Shown here: positions 55,722 to 64,000 of the stretch, piece by piece
How positions within the stretch are numbered: the stretch's first letter is position 1
How the letters are laid out: each line of letters starts with the position of its first letter
Notes under the pieces: generated by a model
What the model saw: the letters and a program-made list of their open reading frames with translations, nothing else
Databases searched by the model: none
What the model was told of the DNA's origin: nothing
DNA from: Symbiodinium kawagutii
Lineage: Eukaryota > Sar > Dinophyceae > Suessiales > Symbiodiniaceae
Assembly: GCA_009767595.1 (NCBI GenBank)
Contig: VSDK01028329.1
Span: forward strand, 308,017-372,016
Length of the DNA: 64,000 bases
Direction of reading: 5' to 3'
Position numbers and translations under genes: made by a program

Positions 55722-55904
55722 TCATTGCCCCTCTGATTCCACTCCCAAGCCACCTTTGATGGTCTTGATGGTGCAGGTGCAAGCCTGGACTTTCGGAGAC
55801 AAAAACGTGGAGAGCAGGGTGGATCTATCCTGTGGATATCTACTGTACATATTCTGGTTTACAGTCTGCAACATCTTCAAAAAGATATGGCGTCCTCTTG
55901 CCAT
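55722..55904 (-). CDS. Hypothetical ORF or exon (60 aa)
   Basis: From ATG: MARGRHIFLKMLQTVNQNMY, SRYPQDRSTLLSTFLSPK and VQACTCTIKTIKG. Basic N-terminus that could be a targeting sequence. It lies in line with the ORF at 55423-55614. No domain is recognised. Confidence 0.35.
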   Translation of the reverse strand: MARGRHIFLKMLQTVNQNMYSRYPQDRSTLLSTFLSPKVQACTCTIKTIKGGLGVESEGQ

Positions 55905-56629
55905 TGCACAAACAATGAAGAATCACTCTTGAGTAGACATTCGTACCAACAAAATTGCTTGCACTGGTCCAGCCCATGCTGATCCAACAGGTCTATACAG
56001 GTCTCAAGTGCACCAATTGTGAAGCTTCTGTACATCAAAGCCAGTGTTGCGGACAGAAAAACAACATCTGAAGCCCCAAGGACCTCCCAGGATCACCGCT
56101 GACTGGCACATGAAGTTCCCTTGGAGCTGCCGCGTCCAGGGCCCCAGCCAGCGGTAGCCATGGCTAAGGTGAGAAGCCTCAGCGAAGTCAGCTGTCCATC
56201 GTTGGTGATGTGGTCATCATGACGGACCAGGTTGATGAGGCTTAACGGTTACACTGGCTGGTTGACGCAGTTGATGGTCATGAATGATGGTTGATGATCC
56301 AGTTTAACTGCTTAACTATGACTCGTGCTTAATGATGCTTTGTGGACTGATTGGTTCTGGCTGGTATCACCAATCAAATTTCAGACCCATCAAAATCTTT
56401 CTGCTGCACAGCACCTTTCGCTAAGTAGGAATCATTGGGAACCTGACATTTCATGGATTGACTGAGGTACACTGACGTACATTGTAGTAAAAATTACCGG
56501 TAAATTGTATACTGCATACATACATAATCATATAAAACTCCAATCGATGAACGTATTAGAAACAAATGAAAATGAACTTGAAGTCTGAAAGAATGCAAAC
56601 ACTGCATCGCGCATGAACATCATGTAATA

Positions 56630-56951
56630 CGGGGAAGTTCATAAAAAAACAGCCATGCGTAAGTTGCGACCATCCTTGTCTAACGCCCCCTGCTCCCCCC
56701 AGTTCAAAGTTGGTTGTTGCTTCTAGTGCATCGGAGCGTTCAGAAAAAACAGCCATTTCGGTTTAAGGGTCTCAACCATGTAACCACAAAGTTGGTTGTT
56801 GCTTCTAGTGCATCGGAGCGTTCAGAAAAAACAGCCATTTCGGTTTAAGGGTCTCAACCATGTAACCACCAACATTGAAGTGGGGGTGGCCAGGGGGGAA
56901 GATGTGAGTTCATTGTCTTGGTTGTATGGCTGTTTTTTCTGAACTTCCCGG
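56630..56951. mobile_element. MITE-like element with ~29-bp inverted ends and TA flanks
   Basis: The left end (56630-56658) and the right end (about 56923-56951, reverse-complemented) match at about 27 of 29 positions: GGGGAAGTTCA, then an A-run, then ACAGCCAT. Both ends are flanked by TA (56628-56629 and 56952-56953), as expected for a Tc1/mariner-type or Stowaway-like element. The 322-bp interior has no coding capacity. It contains an 82-bp tandem duplication (next entry) that itself includes a copy of the terminal sequence. Confidence 0.6.
56705..56868. repeat. 82-bp tandem duplication inside the MITE-like element
   Basis: CAAAGTTGGTTGTTGCTTCT and onward to CATGTAACCA is repeated exactly at an offset of 82 bp. 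Each copy contains GTTCAGAAAAAACAGCCAT, the same text as the element's inverted end. Confidence 0.92.
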
Positions 56952-56959
56952 TATGACTG

Positions 56960-58600
56960 CTTAGGTCGTTGAACATATCAATCACCACAAACCACGGAGG
57001 TAGAACGGCACTCTAGTTGAAAATCTCTAAGACCTTGTATTTCAATGCCCAACTTGCTAGGACTTGTTACATTTCACTGGAACAATCTCGAACGACCAAG
57101 CCCTGTTTGGATTTTGAAGTAAAACCGGAAGAAAACTTCTGACAGACCATGACAGACCTGCTTTTTGTTGCTATATAAGACTTGCAAGCACCTACAATAA
57201 AGCTTGGTCTGCAGCTTTCGCTCTCATACCTGTCGTGCCGACATCATTCCAAGTGGCTGATTCGAAGTGCAGAAAGTCTTGGACAACATTTGCTGCCTTG
57301 GAACACCCGCCCATGTTCCCAGACCCAGGAGTCGATTGGGTTGACTATCGAAACTACAGCTTGCAAGACTCACCAAGGCCAAACAGTTATACCTTTCTCC
57401 CATCACAAAGAAGAAGGATGGTTCGGAAACAAAAAAGCTACATAATCATATCATGTCATCTCATATCATATCATATTCAGTATCAGTAATGTTGAACAAC
57501 CAATAGTAAAACGCTTGCAATAGCTGCAATTATTTTCCAGATCTGGATTTTTCAGCCCTTGCTAAATGTAAATTAGCCCTTATTGATTTTAAATTACAGA
57601 ATGCGAACTTGCTCCAGAGCAGTTGCAACAATAGTGGCACATTCACAATAGCTGCAAATATGTTCCAGAAAAATCCAAAATTATCAGAATTCCCCTTACT
57701 TAACTATAGAAGGGCTAATTTAAATTTAGTATTGATCCAGAAAACCGGCTCAAAACTAGCAATTGATGTTTCTAATTGTGATGGAATGATCTTAAAAAGC
57801 CAAATTAAGCAAAACCAACCTTTACAAACTCCAAAATTTGACCTTGTTCAAAACAGCTGTTTTCTTTTTTAAATTCCGTTTAAAAAATTGCAAAAAACAG
57901 GTCCACAAAGGGTGCCCCTTTGCAGGCCCTTGCATTTGCACTTATAAATTGGCATTAGCAAGTGCAATAAGAAACAACCTTTCGGGTTCATTGATATTTT
58001 TTTCTTCCTTATTGCTTTTAATTGTGGTTAAATGGTTTCAGCTGTGGTTAAAGGAAAGGAAAGGAAAGAAAGGAAAGATAAAAGAAAGGAAAAAAAGGAG
58101 CCTTTGGGGAGAGCCTTGGGGAGAGTCCAGATTTCAGGTGTACAATTGCAAAGCAGACCCCCTCCCTTCAAGAAGAAATAGGGGGGGTTCTATTGGTCGA
58201 TCAACATTACCTACATACAAGCAGTAGGCCTAGGCATACAGTGTACATGTATTGCTCCCAACATGAGAAACAATCAACCGTCTGGAGTCTTTCCTAGTCT
58301 TTGGTGATTCTGTAGCCCTCCATCATCAGTTATATATAGATGCGGTATGATGTGGTTGTCGTTGCCAGTTGCATATCGGCCGCTACCCATCGACTGGGCT
58401 CTCCAGCCGTGATTCGTGCATCTTCCGCCAGCACCGCATCAGACTGAGGGCTACCAACTAGATCCTTGCAGGGGCAAAGTCATTTTCTCAATGACTTTGA
58501 TCTTTTCGATGTAGAGTTCATTACTCTGATATTTCTATGTAGAGTTCATTACTCTGAACTCTGATATCCCATGATTTGCCGGGAATCTTTGGAAAGGAGT
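56960..58600. other. AT-rich stretch with no supported gene
   Basis: Open segments near 57609-57872 are AT-rich and composed largely of Asn, Lys, Ile and Leu codons, as expected by chance. A purine tract of AAAGG/AAAGAAAGG repeats lies at 58046-58100. Confidence 0.5.
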
Positions 58601-58604
58601 ACAT

Positions 58605-58811
58605 CTAGCAGCCAAACTGACATGTAAAGATTCGTGTAAAGTTGAACCGCCACAGCTCAGATGATTTCACGGCAGCCCTCTGCGTTCCAACTTCGGCCTC
58701 TCTGGGATTGGAATGCGACCGACTGCGTGCAGAAAAAGGACGACGCTCCACCTGCCCAGAAACGAAATCCGTGATGGACATAGAGTCATGCCGAGTCGCA
58801 GACCTGGGCAC
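58605..58811 (-). CDS. Putative exon, Ser/Arg-rich
   Basis: Reads HDSMSITDFVSGQVERRPFS, ARSRSHSNPREAEVGTQR and AAVKSSELW before an AT-rich end and a stop at 58605. RSRSHS-type composition. The opposite strand is open too. Weak to moderate. Confidence 0.32.
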   Translation of the reverse strand: MPRSATRHDSMSITDFVSGQVERRPFSARSRSHSNPREAEVGTQRAAVKSSELWRFNFTRIFTCQFGC

Positions 58812-59043
58812 CTGTCACCTGTCCGTTGGAATGTTAACTGCCAGTTGAACCATTCACAAAACGACTGGCTGCCTTGCACTGACCACCCGAGAGGTAAGCC
58901 CCACCTCTGTCCGCAACAGTTCGATTTCCAACTTGAAGGAGTGTTCCTGTGCAAATCCAGGTGCGCAAGAAGAAGCAACTGCTGTAAACTGCTGTAAACT
59001 GCTGTCGCATATGGTGACAAGAGGATGTCTGAAAACCTTATTT

Positions 59044-59178
59044 TGTGATATTTGTGACGGAACCAAGGTTCCAACTCCCGGTTCTCAAGATACGCTTCAG
59101 TAGCTGCAATGGCTGCCCCAAGACAAGGAGCAACTCTCAACATATGCGGAAACGAATTTGATGAATACTCTTGAAACA
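59044..59178 (-). CDS. Putative exon, Ala/Glu-rich
   Basis: Reads FQEYSSNSFPHMLRVAPCLG, then AAIAATEAYLENRELEPWF. Coding-like. Borders are approximate (CAAGAG-type acceptor region and a GT after the Trp-Phe codons). It could be joined to 58605-58811 in one gene, but this was not proven. Confidence 0.33.
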
Positions 59179-59505
59179 AGGACACTTACAAGTGTGTCAT
59201 GTTGCTGTATCACATTGCAGCAATAGCATGATGCAAGGACTTCTATTACACTATTCTACACAAACTATTTCACGTTCAGAAGATTACACACTTGCACCCC
59301 TGCGTCAGCAAGATTTCTGTCCGCAGCACATGCCACCTGTTGTTCCAGCTGAGTGTTCAGTCTCAAATCCTTGTGGAGCAGCTCCTGTCACAGTGACCAA
59401 GCATGAGTAAGCCACGCAGGGAGCCACCTACACAGTGCCAGTCCTTTCTTTCAGTCCCTTTCGGATCCCTTCAGTTTCACAACGTGTTTTACCATGTGTT
59501 TCACA

Positions 59506-59709
59506 CTATGTTTCACCACGTGTCTCACCATCCATGTCCTTCATTTCTCTCTGCAGCTGTTGTTGCTGCTTCTCTGCCGCATTGCGGGCAGCTTTTTCCT
59601 GAAGCGCACGGTTGACACCATGACAAGGGTGGCAGAAGGAGTTTAAGATTGTGTCAAACAGGTGGATGTCTCTGAATCCTGGGATATTCCAAAACTGCTT
59701 CTGTTTCAT
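59506..59709 (-). CDS. Hypothetical ORF with coiled-coil tail (67 aa)
   Basis: From ATG: MKQKQFWNIPGFRDIHLFDT, ILNSFCHPCHG, then a helical, Gln/Glu/Lys-rich tail ALQEKAARNAAEKQQQQLQR, EMKDMDGETRGE. The tail strongly resembles a coiled coil. The real gene may splice into the tail rather than read from this ATG. Confidence 0.4.
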   Translation of the reverse strand: MKQKQFWNIPGFRDIHLFDTILNSFCHPCHGVNRALQEKAARNAAEKQQQQLQREMKDMDGETRGET

Positions 59710-60385
59710 GTGTTTCCCATACTAACAGCATTTACAGCTATGTTGACTAGATTTATATATTCCTCCGAAACATTTGCAGCTTTTGTGGTACACAAACCAC
59801 CAGTCTTTATGATAGACTGAAGTAATTACAGTAAATGGTTGGCTTCCGTGCGGCTTTTTGTCCTTTCCTTCCTTTACTTGACGCATGATCTGAATCCCTT
59901 TCAACTCACTGGTAAAATCCGCGTACTATCTCGTAGTCTACTCGGGCACACATGAACCTCATGATACCCTCATGGATCAGATTGGGGGTTCCTGGCTCCC
60001 AGCATGGTGCACCTCTGCCAAAGCCCATCGGAGTTCACGAGCTGCATCAACTTCTTTGATGTACACCTGCGATGTCGATGGATCCCTACATGGTCCCTGC
60101 TATTCATAGATTTCTGACAGGATGATATTGCAGATACACGAGCGAGTGGAAAAATGTTCGCACCCCGTTGTGTCCATGAATGTTGTTCGTTCCGTTTGAA
60201 AATGTTACTATAGTAGAGAAACAATCACAATATCGACCGTTTATGCTATTAACAAGTCCTGCATCCAGATACTATCATCAAACTCTAATTTTACATGAGG
60301 CTGAGTCTGAATTGCCCTGTAAATTGCAAACATCTTTTTTGAAAACTAGTCTTGTTGGCATGATATATGCACCTCTCTCCTACTA

Positions 60386-60476
60386 CGGCCCACTAGCATC
60401 CACTAGCATCGTTTCTTCCTTAATGGGACTGTCCCTGTCATTCCATCTCTCCGCGGCTCTCCGGCCCTCCGTAACA
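60386..60476 (-). CDS. Putative exon, charged
   Basis: Reads DSAASVTEGRRAAERWNDRD, SPIKEETMLVDASGP and a stop. GC-rich. A shifted frame (QPVLRRAGEPRRDGMTG) would fit the phase of the exon at 60641-60770 better, so the frame is uncertain. Confidence 0.3.
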
Positions 60477-60600
60477 CTGGCTGCACTGTCGAAACAATAT
60501 GTGTAGCACATGTGTGCTACTTAATTGTGCATGTTTCCTCGTAGTTTGTAGCACTGGAAGCCATCAGCACTGCCCAAAGCTTCAACCGTCGATGTTTTTA

Positions 60601-60630
60601 TCCCTGGCCCATCTTGGCCCATCTTGGCCC
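60601..60630. repeat. 10-bp tandem repeat (ATCTTGGCCC)x3
   Basis: Three decamers in register, directly beside the GTGAGT donor of the exon at 60641-60770. Confidence 0.8.
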
Positions 60631-60640
60631 TACAACTCAC

Positions 60641-60770
60641 CTGCCTCAACTTGTTGCTTGAGCCCAGCACATTCCACCTCCAGAAGCTGCAAGTCGTGTA
60701 ACAACTCTACAGCTTCAATCTTTGACAAATGCAAGCGAAGTTGCCAACGAATGTGGACATGTCCAGCCAT
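60641..60770 (-). CDS. Putative coiled-coil exon with GT donor
   Basis: From ATG at 60770: MAGHVHIRWQLRLHLSKIEA, VELLHDLQLLEVECAGLKQQ, VEA, ending before a canonical GTGAGT donor. A heptad pattern of Leu/Ile/Val is clear from about residue 12 to 43, so a coiled coil is likely. The frame is open a little upstream of the ATG, so the ATG may be internal. Downstream exons are uncertain. Confidence 0.5.
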
Positions 60771-61420
60771 GAATTCCGCATGGACCACCGGGGAAAATCC
60801 ATGATCTCAGCAGCTGGCTCCCCCTTCACGACGTTGTCGCTCCAACCAGAATCCCTTCCAGCTGGACCTTGGATCCACCCGTCCATTGATCTCCATTGTA
60901 TCACGTGGTAACATCACGTGGTAGCAATGCTTTATGAGTTCCGCTGTGCTCATTGTATCTCATGGTGGCTTCCTGTTCTTGACTCTTGTCATACATATGT
61001 CATTCTTCACTTGATGTACGAGAACTTCTCACTCTGTGCAGCTGTCACTGTGGTGGGCAAGAAGAGTCGTTGTCGCACGCACGCGTACTCGTGATCTATG
61101 AATTTGGCTATCTCCTGTGACATTCGCGAGTCAGATGATAGTGTTCACTTGACATGTGGCATAGAGCACGATCATCTCCGGGCTGTAAAGGAGTGATTAT
61201 GGATGTATATGTTGTTGAGTCTAAAGAAAGGCAAAGTACACCTAGACCTGGCAAAACAGAACTTGAACCTCACTAGGAGGATGGAATTGTGCTCTTCGTA
61301 CCAACCCCACGTCATGTGATAAAGTTTGGGACCTTTGTGTTTTTTAAACTTGTTACATGGGTAATTGACGAATTACGAGTCACACTCCTCTTTCATCCCC
61401 TTTCCATCTCTTTCCCTCAG

Positions 61421-61498
61421 TTTGCTCTTGCTGGGCATGCTGCCATACCAAAGGAAGCAGTAGCTCCGACTGCACCAGGGAACGGGAGAACAGAATGA
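61421..61498 (+). CDS. Putative plus-strand terminal exon
   Basis: 26 codons after a strong pyrimidine tract ending in CCCTCAG, the best acceptor-like signal on the plus strand in this region. Reads FALAGHAAIPKEAVAPTAPG and NGRTE before TGA. No domain is recognised. Confidence 0.38.
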   Translation, partial: FALAGHAAIPKEAVAPTAPGNGRTE

Positions 61499-61596
61499 TA
61501 TGAAGCCGTTGGATCAACCGAAAGATCAGCTTCACCAAGAAAAACAAATCACAACCGGAAGATCATCCAGAAAACAAATGACAAACATCAGCTTCA

Positions 61597-61742
61597 CCAT
61601 GCTGTGCCAAGAAAAGATCCATGCGAAGCTTCACCACAAAAAGATCCATGCCATGCGATTCAGCCATTCCATGCAAGCTTCGTATGGAATCGTTTTTTGG
61701 TGAAGCTTCGTCTGGATCTTTTTTTGGTGCAGCATGGTATGG
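61597..61742. repeat. Long imperfect inverted repeat (~60-bp arms)
   Basis: The arm 61597-61655 and the reverse complement of 61683-61742 align over about 60 positions: ACCATGCTG, then CCAA/CCAAAAAAAGATCCA, then CGAAGCTTCACCA, then AAAAGATTCCAT. The loop is only about 27 bases, so the transcript would form a long hairpin. The right arm's word GGATCTTTTTTTGG shows where the arms differ from perfect. Confidence 0.7.
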
Positions 61743-62560
61743 ATTCAGAAGCTTCTCCATTCAATTCGCCCTTGGATCAACCAGTTGCCTCTGTCCACCT
61801 TCTAGAGATCTGATTGGCCTGGCGAGGCTCCAAGGCTCGCGGTGGTTGTCCAAATGACCTCCTTAAAATGCTAGGTTTTGAGACCTTGCGACTCAGAACA
61901 TCTCGCATGTCTTCACAGGTCATAATCAATGGTCCTATCATGTCCTATCGATACTTATTGAATCTCATGAATGTTTTCTGTCAGCTCCAAGCGGTCAACC
62001 ATCAAACCTTGTGATGACATTCAACAGGTGATCAGCTCTAAGCCACTTCTTTGGTTGCTACCTGTGGCAACCCCAAAACTGTTTGATCTCTTGTGGTTGG
62101 TGCACGTTGGCATCGTTGTTTTGCGATGCAGCTTGATGGCTTGGAGTTTCCCCACCTGCAGTTGCCGAGGCATGGTGGGTTCCGGCACCTGGGCAAACAC
62201 GAAAGTCACCGGGAAAGTCAAAGAACAAGAAATCATTTCAAGCAACACTCAACCAAGTGGGTACGTACGACCAAACCAGACCTGCCACAATATCTTGGTT
62301 GACACATTGAGCTTCTTCCATGGTTCGTAGAAGCCACAAAACAAAAAGAACTTGTTGTTTTGCCAAACGAATTTCTATCCATTTATGATGTCCGGAATGA
62401 TCTCTGGTACCAGGAAGTGCCAAGTCATGCCAAGTGCGTCATCCTTTTTTTCGCTTTGGTCATGAGATCAACGCCTCACTGCTACCCCTGCAGTGTTGGA
62501 CAATCCCCCCACAACAGGATCACTCTCAAACTGTGATCATGATCAGACATGATCAGCGCT

Positions 62561-62689
62561 CTACTCATCAATCTTTGGAGCCAGGTAGAACTTCATGTGG
62601 CCATTTTCGCCTGTCTCCAGATCGTACTTCACCAAGAGAGGAGCATCTGGTCCCAACCCAAGCTCAACAGAGCCGCAAAGCTTTTCGGC
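62561..62689 (-). CDS. PCNA: PCNA, last exon
   Basis: Starts after a GGGTAG acceptor and reads AEKLCGSVELGLGPDAPLLV, then KYDLETGENGHMKFYLAPKI and DE before TAG. This matches the C-terminal strand of PCNA (the PLVVEY...GHLKYYLAPKI block), which closes the ring and forms part of the partner-binding face. 43 codons including stop, phase 0. The intron to the previous exon starts with GA, a non-canonical donor. Confidence 0.9.
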   Translation of the reverse strand, partial: AEKLCGSVELGLGPDAPLLVKYDLETGENGHMKFYLAPKIDE

Positions 62690-62979
62690 CTACCCAAGGG
62701 TAGGGAATGGCATTAACGCATCAAGGTCTTCTGAAATCCAAAATCACCATGCCTTGCTTACATCAAACTGTGTGTGTGTGTGTCACCTTGAATCGTGATT
62801 TCCAAAAGCTCTATGTACAAGTTGTCAACGTGGATCTGTTCAGAAGCATGATATCCACAACCTATTGAAACTTGTCTATTTTGCTAGGGAACCTCCAACT
62901 CTGGGACTGCACCTTGCACAAACAACCAGAATTTACACCGCACAAATGTCTGCATATGTTCGCCATCACATCTTCCGTC

Positions 62980-63451
62980 CTTGGAGAAATTAACTAAGTA
63001 GCGAAGGGCGAAGGTGGCGGTCACTGGCTCATGGACTGTGAGGGTGACCTTCTCTTCAGGTTTCTCTCCTTCGCGAGGCTTCAAAACCACGTTGCCACTG
63101 CCCAGGTCGCCTTGAACCATGAATTTCAAGCCCTCCTTGCTGCCAGAAATTTGGATTGTCTCTCCAAACTCCTTGAGATCTCGGCAAATCTTCTGAAACT
63201 CTGCAGAAGGAATGCGTGCAACCACCTTGTAGTGCTGCTCGGGAATCTCCATGTGTTCACTCTCAATGGTCATGAGTTTCAGATCAAAGTCAGCCAGTCG
63301 ATCGTCAGATCCTTCTTCGCACGGGAAATTGATCGTGTCTGCATCGTTCTGGTAGCGGATCTTCAAAGAGTCATTGGCTCCGGTCATCTTCAAGATCTTG
63401 GTCAGGGAATCGATGTTCATTCCCAGGGACACCGGCCGCTCACACTTGAAC
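62980..63451 (-). CDS. PCNA: PCNA, central exon
   Basis: 472 bases from a TTGAG|G acceptor. It covers FKCERPVSLGMNIDSLTKIL, the interdomain connector region IESEHMEIPEQHY, then IPSAEFQKICRDLKEFG, ISGSKEGLKF (with the lysine equivalent to human K164) and VTATFALRYLVNFSK. PCNA is the homotrimeric sliding clamp that tethers DNA polymerases and repair factors in the nucleus. The exon starts in phase 1 and ends after a complete Lys codon before GACGG. No stops. The internal ATG at 63468 is intronic and is not the start. Confidence 0.93.
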
Positions 63452-63674
63452 CTCAATTGAGTGCTCATGTATGTTTCTGTGTGTGGGTGTGTTTCCTTTC
63501 AGACCACACTTCCCTTTCTACACAGTGACATTGAGAGACAGAGACATTAAAAGCGTCCAAAGTGGCGGATCACAAGCACTTTGATGGGAATGCATCTGAA
63601 ACTGATAAGACGATCACAAACATCTGCACGAAAGAAGTAAAAGAGCCTGTCCGTAATCTCGACTGCCGAGTCAC

Positions 63675-63785
63675 TCCGAAAAGGCACATTCCCTCAGCAA
63701 AAGTGACACCAAAGCCACATGCGAACTGTCCATGCATTGGACCTCAATGCCTTTCTCGGAGCAATCAAAATTCACGTCCTTGCAC
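63675..63785 (-). CDS. PCNA: PCNA, upstream exon (first exon lies outside the window)
   Basis: 111 bases from a CCCAG acceptor to a TCGGA|GTGAC donor. It encodes [20 protein letters not shown] and [17 protein letters not shown], the PCNA segment around the conserved QxMDSSHVxLVxL motif. Joined to the central exon it gives exact family spacing between the LR-x-x-x-F and CER blocks. About 25 N-terminal residues, including the MFEA start, are missing. No candidate was seen up to the window end, so the gene is truncated by the edge. Confidence 0.9.
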
Positions 63786-64000
63786 CTGGGTTTGCTAGGG
63801 AGATTCGCTGGTGGATGATTTACATTCTTTGGAGTTTGACGCACTTGATTAGTTAGTCGTAATTTTCCGATGTCTTCCCTCCCTTCAGATACTTGACTTG
63901 ATTTTTCCGCGCCTTACTGCTTCATACATCTTCATACATCTGCATCCTGTGATATCTCGCATTACATCGAGGCAACATGAGGCAACCAAGGCGCAGGTCT

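Noticed and set aside
63451..63468. PCNA start at the ATG at 63468
   Set aside because: The upstream exon at 63675-63785 continues the PCNA sequence with exact family spacing, so this ATG is in the intron just before the acceptor.
1..64000. CRISPR arrays, bacterial operons, rRNA or tRNA genes
   Set aside because: No regularly spaced palindromic repeats with unique spacers, no prokaryotic gene layout and no recognisable structural RNA were seen by eye. A covariance-model scan would be needed to exclude a tRNA.

Overview
This window looks like nuclear DNA of a dinoflagellate, most likely a Symbiodiniaceae-type alga. The reasons are protein-coding exons separated by introns, introns that begin with GC or GA as well as GT, AG|G acceptors, very many short tandem repeats, and scaffold gaps (runs of N). 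No operons, Shine-Dalgarno sites, CRISPR arrays or rRNA genes were seen, and no tRNA gene was recognised by eye. The taxon is an inference. The non-canonical introns and the repeat load are seen directly.

Four genes are recognised with confidence, all on the minus strand. (1) An ammonium transporter spans about 20565-29334 in four exons; its first exon lies in a 1.4-1.5 kb unit that is tandemly duplicated, and its first intron is a stack of minisatellites. (2) A C45-family (acyl-CoA:6-aminopenicillanate acyltransferase-like) Ntn-hydrolase lies at 37786-39348 as one long exon. (3) A BTB/POZ-domain protein lies at 53464-54477 as one exon. (4) PCNA occupies 62561-63785 in three exons, with its first exon beyond the right edge of the window.

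Around these lie many short open segments with plausible splice borders and biased composition. They are given as low-confidence exons. The better ones are a multi-exon candidate at 30.7-33.2 kb, two phase-consistent exons at 40.37-40.74 kb, three phase-consistent exons at 42.11-42.69 kb, a coiled-coil exon at 60.64-60.77 kb and a C-terminal exon at 50.38-50.61 kb. Almost all are on the minus strand, which suggests long same-direction gene blocks.

Region by region: 0-7.4 kb is mostly non-coding with scattered weak exons; 7.9-10.2 kb is satellite and GATA-type repeat; 10.2-20.4 kb holds weak exons; 20.5-29.9 kb is the ammonium transporter and its duplication; 30.6-34.1 kb and 36-42.7 kb are a minus-strand gene block; 43-53.4 kb is sparse; 53.4-56 kb has the BTB gene and neighbours; 56.6-56.95 kb is a MITE-like element; 58.6-63.8 kb has small exons and PCNA. 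The genes do not form an obvious pathway. They combine nitrogen uptake (ammonium transporter), replication (PCNA), an amidase/acyltransferase-like enzyme and a protein-interaction adaptor.
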